A stretch of DNA of 47,848 nucleotides from Akkermansia muciniphila (GTDB lineage: Bacteria; Verrucomicrobiota; Verrucomicrobiia; Verrucomicrobiales; Akkermansiaceae): assembly GCA_945888515.1 (NCBI GenBank), contig CAMDAD010000024.1, positions 1-47,848 on the forward strand. The letters are read 5' to 3'. The translations under genes and the position numbers were made by a program. The notes beneath the pieces are model-generated. The model was not told where the DNA came from, searched no databases, and was given only the letters and a program-made list of their open reading frames with translations. Positions 8,215 through 17,273 of the stretch are shown here, piece by piece. Position 1 is the first letter of the stretch; the number at the start of each line of letters is the position of its first letter.

Positions 8215-9068
8215 GGTGATTGTTTTGATTGAGGAACTGCGGTTTCGAGCCACTGTGCTTGTTCGGGAAACATTTCGCGGAAAAGCGCGCGCGATACAGG
8301 CTCAAGAACGAGCCCGCTGACGTTGAGAATCGTGAAGGTCACCATGGCGTAAACAACCCAGCGCCATGCAGAAATGGACAGCATCATGACGCGTATGCCC
8401 ACGGCGCCATCCCACAGCGCCGCCCCGTGCTTGCGCACAAACCACCACGAAAAACCGTGACACAAAGGCAACAATAGCGGATGGCTCATGCCCATGCCCA
8501 TGAGATACACGCGGATCGAACGGAGCAAGCTAAGCCCCACCGGAAGCGCGCTAGCATCAGCACGCAGCACACGGAGTCCTAACATGGCTTTGCCCGGCGT
8601 AGTGCCCCAAGCGTGGATCATCGCGGCCTCGATCAAAAGCCACACGATCATCATCGTATAGTTGAACCAAAAGCTCATCATCAATGACTTCAAATCCGAT
8701 CCGGAAAGTTGGAATGCGCACATGTAGCACGAGGACCACAACAACATATCGAACCAACGGGCAAAAAAACGTCGAATGAGAAGCGCCGTTTTTTCCTGCA
8801 TCGTGGTAGCAGGAATCTGCCAATGCGCGGTGCTGGGCGGAGCGGTGCTGTCGATGACCACGGCTGGCAAAGGCGGTGGCGTGGGCGACTCCGCTTGAAC
8901 GCAGCTCTCGGAAAATTGTGGTATGGTCGAGAGTGGTTGCCACTCTTTCATGCCCTCGATCCAGCCAAAAGTTTCTGGATTGAGATCTCCCGATTCGAGG
9001 CGTCGCGCGATTTGTGCGATGTCAAATGGTCCGGACTTTTCGCCGTCGATGATGATCCAGGTTCTCAT
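8211..9068 (-). CDS. GYF_2-RDD domain membrane protein
   Basis: 285 residues. Residues 1-50 (WIIIDGEKSGPFDIAQI, then GWIEGMKEW) form a GYF_2 (DUF4339) domain, a small module thought to bind proline-rich peptides. After a Pro-rich linker (around 60-85) comes an RDD domain with several transmembrane segments; the conserved RWFDMLLWSS and TTPGKAMLGLRVLR stretches are visible. RDD proteins have been linked to ion transport, but the role here is unknown. The gene begins 3 bases after lolC and overlaps the esterase start by ATGA. Confidence 0.8.
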   Translation of the reverse strand: MRTWIIIDGEKSGPFDIAQIARRLESGDLNPETFGWIEGMKEWQPLSTIPQFSESCVQAESPTPPPLPAVVIDSTAPPSTAHWQIPATTMQEKTALLIRRFFARWFDMLLWSSCYMCAFQLSGSDLKSLMMSFWFNYTMMIVWLLIEAAMIHAWGTTPGKAMLGLRVLRADASALPVGLSLLRSIRVYLMGMGMSHPLLLPLCHGFSWWFVRKHGAALWDGAVGIRVMMLSISAWRWVVYAMVTFTILNVSGLVLEPVSRALFREMFPEQAQWLETAVPQSKQSP

Positions 9069-9071
9069 AAG

Positions 9072-10688
9072 TTAGATATTTCGCAGCGATCTGGCCGCAT
9101 CACTGCGCGAGGCAAAATAGGCAGGAACAAACGACGCAAGCATGCACAGCAGCAAACCCATGCATCCGATCAATACCTGCTCGCGCCAGTCCATGTAAGC
9201 GGGTAGCACCTTGAAGCCGGTGAGTCGAGCAGAGAAAGGATCGAAACCAAGTTGGCGCAGCACTTCTTGCAGAGAACCTCTGCCATGGATCACCAGACGC
9301 CCCAGCACCACACCCAGCACCGATCCAGCCACCCCGAGAATCGTGCCTTGATAGAGGAAAACACGCATGATCTGACCGGGAGTCGCACCGAGGGCTTTCA
9401 TCACTCCGATTTCCTTTTTTTTCTGAATTGTCACCGTGAACATCACCGCCATCATCGAAAACGCAGAAATGAGGACGATGAAACTGAGCACAAAATACAT
9501 CATCACTCGCTGTTGGCTGATGAGCGAAAAAAACTGTGCGTATTGATCTGCCCAAGTGAAAACCATCCAGCCCGATTCCAATTCCGGCAGCACCTGAGCC
9601 ACATAGGCATCCGCTTGATAGGCATCATCGATGCGCAGCGCTACACCTTGCACGCCCTCGCCCAATCCCGACAGCCCCTGCGCCAGCGGCAAGGGCACAA
9701 ACAAATCCGGCATCTTCACCATTTGCGAGGCTTGAAAGACGCCGACAATCTCCACCTCGCGCGGCAAGATGATGCCTTTAAGATTCTTTAAAACATCGGC
9801 ATCCAGTTGATCTTTTTCAGCCGTCCATAGCGTATCGAGATGCTTCTGGAACTCGGCTTTGGTCCCATCGGCCATATGAAAAGTGTCCTTTGCGGTATCG
9901 TGCGTCGCACCGTCAAACAACTGCAGCATCCCGAGAATCGCACTTCGTTCGCTCTCGCGCACGTCTTCCGTTTCGTAAATCGGATAGAGTTGATTGAACA
10001 CATTTGCTTGCGCACGACTGAGAGTGAACCCTGCGGCATTCTCTTGCCATTGTTCACTCACCAATTCTCTCACGGCTTTCATGGAGTCGGCAAAACGCAC
10101 GCGCACCAAATCTTGCTCGGTGCTTTTATAAGCTTTGAGCACCTCTTGAAAGTTCCGAGTAGAATAGAGATTGATCTTATCTCCGAGTTGCCACTGGAAT
10201 TGATCCGCCATAAGGGAAGAAACTACCACCCGCGCATCCAAGCCCATGTCGGCGGTCGAACCAGGATAGTTTTCCAAGTCGAGTATTTCCTCTACCCCTT
10301 GCATCTGCACGGCATCATTCGAGTCCACTGCTTGGTAATTCACTGGACGTTGCAATTCTGACGAATCGAGCACGGCATTGTCCTCAATGTGCGGGTAGGA
10401 CGAAACCACGCCGGGAATTTGCTGCATGCGTTCGACGACCTTACCCCAGTCTTCGATCTCGCTCATTCGCTCCCCCGTCTCGCTGTATTGCAACAACAAG
10501 TGCGGGGAAAATCCGAGCAGCCTTTTTTTCTGCTCTCGCTCCAGTCCCGCATAAACTGCCATGACCACCACAAGCACCAATACTCCTAACAGAACTCCGA
10601 TCACCGAAATCATCGTGATGGAAGAAATCCAAGCACGGCGCGGATTAAGATAGCGCCAGGCAAGCATCAGGCTGAATGACTTTTTCAT
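9072..10688 (-). CDS. lolC: LolC/LolE-type lipoprotein-releasing ABC permease
   Basis: 538 residues, longer than the usual 400 of LolC/LolE, mainly through a larger periplasmic domain between the first transmembrane helix (about 24-48) and the three C-terminal helices. The N-terminus WRYLNPRR and the FtsX domain segment KKKEIGVMKALGATPGQIM are typical. In the family, two such permeases with ATPase LolD release outer-membrane lipoproteins from the inner membrane to LolA. The LolD-like ATPase is at 28593-29294, not adjacent. Only one permease is present, so it may act as a homodimer (LolF type). The start overlaps the metG stop by ATGA. Confidence 0.85.
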   Translation of the reverse strand: MKKSFSLMLAWRYLNPRRAWISSITMISVIGVLLGVLVLVVVMAVYAGLEREQKKRLLGFSPHLLLQYSETGERMSEIEDWGKVVERMQQIPGVVSSYPHIEDNAVLDSSELQRPVNYQAVDSNDAVQMQGVEEILDLENYPGSTADMGLDARVVVSSLMADQFQWQLGDKINLYSTRNFQEVLKAYKSTEQDLVRVRFADSMKAVRELVSEQWQENAAGFTLSRAQANVFNQLYPIYETEDVRESERSAILGMLQLFDGATHDTAKDTFHMADGTKAEFQKHLDTLWTAEKDQLDADVLKNLKGIILPREVEIVGVFQASQMVKMPDLFVPLPLAQGLSGLGEGVQGVALRIDDAYQADAYVAQVLPELESGWMVFTWADQYAQFFSLISQQRVMMYFVLSFIVLISAFSMMAVMFTVTIQKKKEIGVMKALGATPGQIMRVFLYQGTILGVAGSVLGVVLGRLVIHGRGSLQEVLRQLGFDPFSARLTGFKVLPAYMDWREQVLIGCMGLLLCMLASFVPAYFASRSDAARSLRNI

Positions 10689-12244
10689 GCGTCAGGCGGA
10701 GTGGCGGGCACGATGCGAGGAAAAACGGGACTCGGTTTTTGAATCACATGATCGTTTGGAACCAGCCCCCACGCCAACTCATCGATCTTGCGATCGAGCA
10801 GTCCGGGCAGGTCGATTTGTGCCGCGAGTTTCGCCGCCGCATCGGGTAGCACAGGCGAGAGCATCACCGCACAATGTGCGACGCTTTCCGCGAGATGATA
10901 GAGCACCGTCGCCACGCGTTGTTTTTTCTCGGGATCCTTGTTCATCTCCCAAGGCTTCATGCGCTCGGCGTAGATATTGCAATTCACCACATGGCGGTTG
11001 AGAGCTTCGAGACCTTTGGAAATGTCATAGGCATCCATGGCTTCCCGATAGAGATTGAGCGACTCCACCAAGCTGTGTTGTAGACCCAGATCCTCTTCTT
11101 CCAGTGGGAGATAACAATGCAATACCCCACTTGTGAATTTCTGGCTCATGTTCAGCGCACGATTGCACAAATTGCCAAGTTCGTTCGCGAGCTCGGTATT
11201 GAAAAGCATCACCAGTCGATCCAGATCAAAGTCACTATCCTTTCCGGTGCTGATGTCGCGGCACAAGTAATAGCGCAGGGCATCGACGCCGAAAGTATCC
11301 GCCAACTGATCGGGATCGACCACATTGCCGAGTGTCTTCGACATTTTTTCGCCGCGGATGTTCCACCAACCGTGCACCAGCAAGGTCGGCATTTCCTCAT
11401 TGCGGAAGCCCATCGCATGCAGCATGCAATACCAGTAAATGCCGTGTGCCGGGACCATGATATCCTTGCCGATGACGTGCACGACTTTTTCCCAGGTCGC
11501 CGCAAAATCCGGCAACGAGGGATCGAGATTACCATAACCGACAAAACTGATGTAGTTGATCAGCGCGTCAAACCAGACGTAGGTCACGTAGTCCGCATCA
11601 AAGGGAAACTCGATGCCCCAGCGCAAACGCTCTTTCGGGCGGGAAATGCAGAGGTCGATGCCACCATTCCGAGCAAGAGCATTGACCAACTCGGCCTTGC
11701 GGAACTGCGGCAAGATAACGTCGCTCTTCTCCAAAAAATCTACCAACCACTCCGTATGCTCGCTGAGTTTGAAATACCAGTTTTCCTCCTGAATCTCCAC
11801 GACCTCACCCCACTCCGCGCCGAAGTTTCCTTCCGCGTCACGATCGCGATCAGTGAGGAACTGCTCCTGGCGCACGGAGTAAAATCCGTTATACGCTTTT
11901 TTGTAGAGCTGTCCCTTTTCTTTAAGGTCGGTGAGAATTTTCTGCACGCAGGCCTTGTGGCGTGGATCAGTAGTGGCCGCCCAGCCATCATAATGCACGC
12001 CGATTTTTTCCCACAACGCTGTGAATCGTGCGGTGACTTTTTCGACGTATGCCTCTGGGCTTACCCCTTCTTTTGACGCCGTTTGCTCGACTTTTTGTCC
12101 ATGCTGATCCACACCAGTCAAAAAATACACCGGACGCCCGCACAGACGTTGGTAGCGCGCGATTACATCAGCGAGCACTTTTTCATAGGCGTGACCGATG
12201 TGAGGCGAGCCGTTGGTATAGTCGATGGCAGTGGTGAGAAGCAT
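10685..12244 (-). CDS. metG: Methionyl-tRNA synthetase
   Basis: 519 residues. Class I motifs: HIGH (in NGSPHIGHAYE, near residue 15-18) and KMSKT near residue 300, the variant of KMSKS. The insertion where many MetRS carry zinc-binding cysteines reads YSVRQEQFLTD, without the Cys pair, so this is a zinc-free form. The C-terminal tRNA-binding (EMAP-like) dimerisation domain is absent. The ATG follows the cyclophilin stop by 18 bases. The reach into lolC by an ATGA overlap couples a translation enzyme with envelope genes. Confidence 0.96.
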   Translation of the reverse strand: MLLTTAIDYTNGSPHIGHAYEKVLADVIARYQRLCGRPVYFLTGVDQHGQKVEQTASKEGVSPEAYVEKVTARFTALWEKIGVHYDGWAATTDPRHKACVQKILTDLKEKGQLYKKAYNGFYSVRQEQFLTDRDRDAEGNFGAEWGEVVEIQEENWYFKLSEHTEWLVDFLEKSDVILPQFRKAELVNALARNGGIDLCISRPKERLRWGIEFPFDADYVTYVWFDALINYISFVGYGNLDPSLPDFAATWEKVVHVIGKDIMVPAHGIYWYCMLHAMGFRNEEMPTLLVHGWWNIRGEKMSKTLGNVVDPDQLADTFGVDALRYYLCRDISTGKDSDFDLDRLVMLFNTELANELGNLCNRALNMSQKFTSGVLHCYLPLEEEDLGLQHSLVESLNLYREAMDAYDISKGLEALNRHVVNCNIYAERMKPWEMNKDPEKKQRVATVLYHLAESVAHCAVMLSPVLPDAAAKLAAQIDLPGLLDRKIDELAWGLVPNDHVIQKPSPVFPRIVPATPPDA

Positions 12245-12262
12245 GGCGAAAGGAGCAAACGA

Positions 12263-12817
12263 TTACTTTTTATCGAGGATGGAATTCCAATGTTCCAAAT
12301 TGTCTTTTTGCGCCTCGAACAGAGCCGTGGTGTCATCGTGGATGGTGATAGAAACGATCTTGTCGCCCACGCCGTTGAACTTGCAGCCCTGCTCACCGGT
12401 GTTGTTTTTGCCAGTGACGTTCTTCACCACATCGAGCGGCGAGCTTACCTCACCGAATACCGAGTGGCGGTTGTCGAGAAACGGCGTTGGGACTGTGGTG
12501 ATAAAAAACTGCGAGCCATTGGTGCCCGGTCCGGCATTCGCCATGGAGAATATGCCAGGCTTGTTGTGGCGCAGCTCGGGGTGGAACTCATCAGCGAATT
12601 TATAGCCGGGACCACCGCGTCCTGTTTCGGTCGGGTCACCGCCTTGTAGCATGAACCGATCGATCACGCGATGAAACGCGACGTTGTTATAATACCCGCG
12701 TCGGGCCAGATTGAGAAAATTCGCGCAAGTGATCGGAGCCTTCGATGCGAACAAAGTAGCGCGGATGTCGCCAGCGGTGGTGTGCAGAGTGATGGTAATA
12801 TCGGACATGACGCGCAT
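12263..12817 (-). CDS. Cyclophilin-type peptidyl-prolyl cis-trans isomerase
   Basis: 184 residues from 12817; the ATG at 12808 ([11 protein letters not shown]) is an equally possible start. The cyclophilin core is clear: [14 protein letters not shown] (with the catalytic Arg in FHRVI), [22 protein letters not shown], and [10 protein letters not shown]. There is no signal peptide, so it should act in the cytoplasm. A C-terminal extension of about 35 residues follows the domain. It lies between rex and metG on one strand and may be transcribed with them. Confidence 0.93.
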   Translation of the reverse strand: MRVMSDITITLHTTAGDIRATLFASKAPITCANFLNLARRGYYNNVAFHRVIDRFMLQGGDPTETGRGGPGYKFADEFHPELRHNKPGIFSMANAGPGTNGSQFFITTVPTPFLDNRHSVFGEVSSPLDVVKNVTGKNNTGEQGCKFNGVGDKIVSITIHDDTTALFEAQKDNLEHWNSILDKK

Positions 12818-12879
12818 CCATAGCGCGGAATCACCGTTTGGACAATGGCGGATTTGCTTTTTTCGGATTCCGAGCCGGA

Positions 12880-13503
12880 CTAGCGGATGAAGTAACTGAG
12901 ATTTTCCAGTTCCGAGGCGAGATCGACACTATTGATGACAATCTCCTTCGGCACCTCCAGCACCGCGGGAGAAAAGTTGAGGATTCCTTGGATACCAGCG
13001 CGCACCAACCGATTGGTCACGCCCTGGGCAAATTCGGCGGGGACACAGAGAATCGCCAGTCGCACAGGATTTTCTAACAGAAACGTCTCCATTTCCTCTT
13101 CCAGAAACAATGGCGCCTTCACGCCCCGTTTGCGCGCCGCCGCGGGATCGGCGTCAAAGGCGGCCACGACCTCAAATCCTTCTTTTTGGAAGCCTTGGTA
13201 GCGTAACAATGCCGATCCGAGATTCCCTGCACCCACTAGGATCACGGGTTGTAATTTTTCCTGCCGCAGAGCATCGCGCAAGGCACTGGCGAGTGTTTCC
13301 ACTGGGTAGCCGAGACCACGTGTGCCCCATTGACCCAAGTAGGTGATGTCCTTGCGGAGTTGCGAGGGATTCACGCCCGCAGCCTTCGACAGAGTGCCGG
13401 AACTCACTGTTTGGATGCCGTTATCTGCCAGACGCTGCAAGCAGCGGTAATACGTCGAAAGGCGGTAGATGACCTTTTTCGGTATGGCATTTTTTTCCGA
13501 CAT
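12880..13503 (-). CDS. rex: Redox-sensing transcriptional repressor Rex
   Basis: 207 residues, typical for Rex. The N-terminal winged helix reads [12 protein letters not shown] and then [20 protein letters not shown]; the Rossmann fold begins at [14 protein letters not shown] (about 89-102), which binds NAD(H). Rex leaves its operator when NADH rises and so derepresses fermentative and respiratory genes. The C-terminal helix ([10 protein letters not shown]) mediates dimer contacts. The gene begins 20 bases after rpoD. I did not see a good TTGTGAA-TTCACAA Rex operator in this window. Confidence 0.95.
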   Translation of the reverse strand: MSEKNAIPKKVIYRLSTYYRCLQRLADNGIQTVSSGTLSKAAGVNPSQLRKDITYLGQWGTRGLGYPVETLASALRDALRQEKLQPVILVGAGNLGSALLRYQGFQKEGFEVVAAFDADPAAARKRGVKAPLFLEEEMETFLLENPVRLAILCVPAEFAQGVTNRLVRAGIQGILNFSPAVLEVPKEIVINSVDLASELENLSYFIR

Positions 13504-13523
13504 GCGACAACGGCGGAAAAATG

Positions 13524-15479
13524 TTAGGCACCAGGCAGCTCGATAAAGCCTTCCAGTTTGCGGATCCGGGTGGGGTGACGCATCTTGCGCAGGGCCTTGG
13601 CCTCAATCTGACGAATCCGCTCGCGCGTGACCTGAAACTGACGGCCGACTTCCTCCAGCGTGCGCGAATAGCCGTCCTTGAGACCAAAACGCTGCTCCAG
13701 CACCTCGCGCTCGCGCTCGGTGAGGCTGTCGAGAACATCCTTAATTTTATCCTTCAGCATCGAGAACCCAGCCTCTTCCATCGGGTTGTCCGCGGATTTA
13801 TCCTCGATGAAATCACCGAAGGAAGTATCGTCGCTATCGCCCACGGGCGCTTGCAGCGAGATCGGTTGCTGTGCCATTTTGAGAACGGCACGAACACGCT
13901 CCACGGGAAGGTGAATTTCCTCGGCGATTTCTTCTGGGGAAGGCTCGCGGCCGTATTCCTGAACCAACTGCTTCTGCACGCGCATCAGCTTGTTGATGGT
14001 TTCGATCATGTGAACCGGAATACGGATCGTGCGGGCTTGGTCTGCGATAGATCGTGTGATCGCCTGACGAATCCACCAGGTGGCATACGTCGAAAACTTG
14101 TAGCCACGGCGATACTCGAATTTCTCGACCGCTTTCATCAAACCCATGTTGCCCTCTTGAATCAAATCGAGGAAAGAAAGGCCGCGGTTGGTGTATTTTT
14201 TGGCGATGGAAATCACGAGACGAAGGTTGGCCTCGACCATTTCTGTTTTTGCCTTGAGCGCCATCTTCATCCAGTGGCGCAAATTCGCATGCGCTTGATC
14301 GAAGGTATCAATCGTGTGCCATGCGTGCTGTTGCAACTCGCGCACAATGTTTTGCGTGGCTTTGTCTTCAGGATTCGTCTGGAATTTGCGACCGTATTTC
14401 CAAAATTTCTGCTGATATTCATCCACTCGCTCACAGAAGTCTTCCACAATTTTCTGTTTGAAATAAAACTTTATGTAGTGCCGATTTAGGTTGGCGATGT
14501 TTTTCACAAACTCCTCCTGAAGCTTTTTCAACCCACGAGGATTTTTTGCGGTGATTTGGCGGAACAAGTCATCGTTGTCCGCATGCAAGGTCTTGAGTTG
14601 CTCGCACAAACGAGGTAGGCCTTTCATGTAGCGCTCACGGCTCTCGATCTTCTTATCGAGAATGACGCGGTCAAATCGCTCTTTGCCTTTGATCAGTTTG
14701 TCGGCGAGATCCAAGTAGTCGACATGCATGAAGCCGAATTGATGCAAGTGCCGCGCCACTTCGATTTCTGCGTCCTCGATGCGCTTGCTGATCTCCACTT
14801 CCTGCTCGCGTGTCAGCAAGGGTACTTGCCCCATTTGCTTGAGATACATGCGCACAGGATCATCGAGAATGTCGAGCTTTTGCTCTCCTTTGCTGTCGTC
14901 CTCATCCAGCTCGCTTTCGTCACCGCGACGGTCTTTGAATCGGTCGACTTCAGAGGCATCGATGATATCGAATTCCATCGAGCGCAATTGCTCCATAATG
15001 GCCTCCACGTCATTGGGATCCACAATGTTGTTGGGCAGGATCTCGTTGATATCATCGTAGGTCAGATACTCCTGTTCCTTGGCAAGTTTGATGAGCTCGC
15101 GGATTTTCTCCTGGATTTCGGGAGTGTGGATTCTAGGCTTTTCCTTGCCTCCTTTTTTGCTGGGCTTCTTGGCTTCCACGGCAGGCTCGAGAGCTTTGGC
15201 CACAGGGACAGGAGACTTCGATGATGACTGGGGAGCTGTGGCTTTTTTCACTTCCGTTTTTTTCACCTCTACCTTTTTTACCTCCGCCTTCCGAGCGGGC
15301 GCAACAGCCACGGGCTTTTTGCTCGCGGCCTTGGTGGTAGGTTTCGACTTCGCAGTCGGCACCTTTTTACTGGGAGCTGCGACCACTTTCTTGGGTGCGC
15401 TTTTCTCCTTGGGAGTGGCTTTGGCGCCGGCTTTCTTGGTGGTTTGTGTCGGCTTGAGCGGTGCTTTTTTGGTTGCCAT
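13524..15479 (-). CDS. rpoD: Primary sigma factor RpoD (sigma-70)
   Basis: 651 residues from the ATG at 15479; an in-frame GTG at 15536 is less likely. Residues 1 to about 115 are Lys/Ala/Pro-rich with KKA, KKP and repeated VKK-EVKK units, like histone H1 tails. Region 1.1 follows, then region 1.2 ([17 protein letters not shown]), region 2 ([44 protein letters not shown]), region 3 and region 4 ([33 protein letters not shown]). The order and motifs are those of the housekeeping sigma factor. A near-consensus promoter lies at 15575-15603. Confidence 0.97.
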   Translation of the reverse strand: MATKKAPLKPTQTTKKAGAKATPKEKSAPKKVVAAPSKKVPTAKSKPTTKAASKKPVAVAPARKAEVKKVEVKKTEVKKATAPQSSSKSPVPVAKALEPAVEAKKPSKKGGKEKPRIHTPEIQEKIRELIKLAKEQEYLTYDDINEILPNNIVDPNDVEAIMEQLRSMEFDIIDASEVDRFKDRRGDESELDEDDSKGEQKLDILDDPVRMYLKQMGQVPLLTREQEVEISKRIEDAEIEVARHLHQFGFMHVDYLDLADKLIKGKERFDRVILDKKIESRERYMKGLPRLCEQLKTLHADNDDLFRQITAKNPRGLKKLQEEFVKNIANLNRHYIKFYFKQKIVEDFCERVDEYQQKFWKYGRKFQTNPEDKATQNIVRELQQHAWHTIDTFDQAHANLRHWMKMALKAKTEMVEANLRLVISIAKKYTNRGLSFLDLIQEGNMGLMKAVEKFEYRRGYKFSTYATWWIRQAITRSIADQARTIRIPVHMIETINKLMRVQKQLVQEYGREPSPEEIAEEIHLPVERVRAVLKMAQQPISLQAPVGDSDDTSFGDFIEDKSADNPMEEAGFSMLKDKIKDVLDSLTEREREVLEQRFGLKDGYSRTLEEVGRQFQVTRERIRQIEAKALRKMRHPTRIRKLEGFIELPGA

Positions 15480-15547
15480 AAAGATGTATGATCCTGTCAA
15501 TCGATGAGTATGAGGGAATTTTTGGACAAAATTCACCTATGATAGGG

Positions 15548-15565
15548 GCTTGTCTTCAAACAAGC
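15548..15565 (-). promoter_or_regulatory. Hairpin in the rpoD mRNA leader
   Basis: GCTTGT and ACAAGC pair around a 6-base loop just downstream of the predicted transcription start (about 15568). It would form a stem at the very 5' end of the rpoD mRNA and might stabilise it. No riboswitch family is recognised. Confidence 0.4.
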
Positions 15566-15574
15566 GGGGTCGCG

Positions 15575-15603
15575 ATATTACATGCCGATGCAAGCCTTGT
15601 CAA
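15575..15603 (-). promoter_or_regulatory. Strong rpoD promoter
   Basis: On the minus strand TTGACA (15603-15598) and TAATAT (15580-15575) are 17 bases apart, matching the sigma-70 consensus in 11 of 12 positions. The predicted start near 15568 gives a leader of about 90 bases. The -35 box is one half of an inverted repeat TGTCAA-N6-TTGACA (15598-15615), which could be an operator. Confidence 0.75.
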
Positions 15604-15642
15604 CAAGTATTGACAGAAAAACAAAAATTCCCTCTGCCAGAT

Positions 15643-16416
15643 TCAGCGGGTTACGCCACGATGCGAATTCTCGATAAAATCCATCAGTTCCGCCACGTGC
15701 GGGTTACTGGCGGCGGAAGTAGCTTTCAGAGAACTGAGCGCGATCGTCATGTTGAGATCTTTTTTCAGAAACAACTTTTTATAAGCTGACTTCAATGCGC
15801 GGATGTCGTCCTCGGAAAATCCTCTGCGCTGCAGTCCCACTTGATTCAGACCGCGAGTCGTCGCCGGGTTGCCGTCTACGAGCATGAACGGCGGGATGTC
15901 CTGCACGATCTTCGAGCAGCCTCCCGTGATCGAATGCTTGCCGATGCGACAAAACTGATGCACTGCCGTGAGGCCCGAAATGATCGCATAGTCTTCCACT
16001 ACCACATGTCCGGCCAGCGTGCCATTGTTTGACATGATAATGTGACTGCCGAGCTGACAGTCGTGCGCGACGTGTGCATAGCACAAAAACAAATTGTGCG
16101 AGCCGATGCGAGTAGGGATTTCTTCGTGAGTGCCGCGATGTATCGTGGTATTTTCACGAAACACATTGTGATCTCCGATCTCAAGGTGGGTCGGCTCACC
16201 GATGTATTTCAGATCCTGCGTTTTACCACCAATCACCGCGAAGGGGAAAAATTCGTTATCAGCGCCTATGCGACACGGCCCCTCGATGACCACATGAGAA
16301 TGCAATACGCAGCGGTCGCCAAGCACGACGCCAGCACCAATCACGCAATACGGTCCGATGGCGACATCGGCGCCCAAAATGGCATCGGGAGAGATGATGG
16401 CTGTAGGATGGTTCAC
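15643..16416 (-). CDS. lpxA: UDP-N-acetylglucosamine acyltransferase
   Basis: 257 residues, as expected for LpxA. It transfers a 3-hydroxyacyl chain from ACP to UDP-GlcNAc in the first step of lipid A synthesis. The left-handed beta helix hexapeptides are visible (AIISPDAILGADVAIGPYCV), as is the conserved YAHVAHDCQLGSHIIMSN with the catalytic His, and GLNQVGLQRRGF before the helical C-terminus. The other lpx genes are not here. It lies 45 bases after the phosphoesterase gene. Its presence shows that the cell makes an outer membrane with lipid A. Confidence 0.95.
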   Translation of the reverse strand: MNHPTAIISPDAILGADVAIGPYCVIGAGVVLGDRCVLHSHVVIEGPCRIGADNEFFPFAVIGGKTQDLKYIGEPTHLEIGDHNVFRENTTIHRGTHEEIPTRIGSHNLFLCYAHVAHDCQLGSHIIMSNNGTLAGHVVVEDYAIISGLTAVHQFCRIGKHSITGGCSKIVQDIPPFMLVDGNPATTRGLNQVGLQRRGFSEDDIRALKSAYKKLFLKKDLNMTIALSSLKATSAASNPHVAELMDFIENSHRGVTR

Positions 16417-16461
16417 GGCAGGTAAAAAACGGTGCGTTGTCGGGTAGAGGAACTTTCCAGA

Positions 16462-17184
16462 TCACCTCCCGTCCGCAAGACGAGCGGCCAGCATCTCTGG
16501 CAAGCCCGCAGCGAGAATTTTCTGCTGCGTTTTGGCGATCTCATACTCAAGGCGACGGAAAACAACGAGGCGCGTCTCAATATCGTAGATCGCGTAACAG
16601 GAGCGCCAATCGCCATCTCGTGGCTGACCAACGGAACCGACATTGATAAAATATTTCGATCCCGCTTCGATCTGCACCGACTCCGCAGGCACTTCGTGAA
16701 CCTTAGAATCCTTCACATAAACCCGCGGCACATGGGTATGACCGTGAAAACAAACATGCGTGAACTGATAGGAAAAATTCGACATCGCATCGAAGCGATT
16801 GGTAACGTAATTCCAGTTTGCTGGTTGGTCGAGCGTGCTGTGAACGATGGTAAAATCAGATACCTGGCGCACCATCCGCAATTTGTGCAGCCACTCTCGC
16901 TGCTCTTCCGTCAATTGCTCACGCGTCCACATCAGCGCACTGGCGGCGGTGGGATTCATCGAATCCAGAGAATGACTCCCCGCAGCATCTTCATCGTGAT
17001 TTCCTTTCACCACAGGACAATTCAAGCCGCGCACGATTTCCAAACACTCGGCAGGATTGGCGTTGTAGCCGACCACATCTCCCAGGCAAACAAAGTCCGT
17101 GCAGCCTTGATCACGCGCATCGGCGAGGACAACCTCGAGGGCTTCGAGGTTGGCATGGATGTCACCGAAAAGAGCTACGCGCAT
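16462..17184 (-). CDS. Metallophosphoesterase (calcineurin-like)
   Basis: 240 residues from the ATG at 17184, where the fold begins directly with MRVALFGDIHANLEAL. The dinuclear metal motifs are GDIHAN, GDVVGYNANP, VVKGNHDEDA, and CFHGHTHVPRV, in the usual order. The family (YfcE/PrpE-like) hydrolyses phosphodiesters or phosphomonoesters; the substrate is unknown. It lies 89 bases after the TPR-like gene and 45 bases before lpxA. Confidence 0.85.
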   Translation of the reverse strand: MRVALFGDIHANLEALEVVLADARDQGCTDFVCLGDVVGYNANPAECLEIVRGLNCPVVKGNHDEDAAGSHSLDSMNPTAASALMWTREQLTEEQREWLHKLRMVRQVSDFTIVHSTLDQPANWNYVTNRFDAMSNFSYQFTHVCFHGHTHVPRVYVKDSKVHEVPAESVQIEAGSKYFINVGSVGQPRDGDWRSCYAIYDIETRLVVFRRLEYEIAKTQQKILAAGLPEMLAARLADGR

Positions 17185-17273
17185 GAATGGATAAGAGTTG
17201 CGAGGGAAAATGCAGGAAATCACCCGCATCTGTCGAGACAAACTATGTCCCGAAACCAAAAAAACCGGATCTT

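Noticed and set aside
11117-12076. Long open frame (319 codons) on the plus strand inside metG
   Set aside because: It lies opposite a clear methionyl-tRNA synthetase gene, has no family features, and is a by-product of the codon bias.
12830-12880. Short intergenic gaps checked for tRNA or small RNA genes
   Set aside because: No cloverleaf, TTCGAATC-type T loop or other conserved RNA motif was seen here or in the other short gaps.
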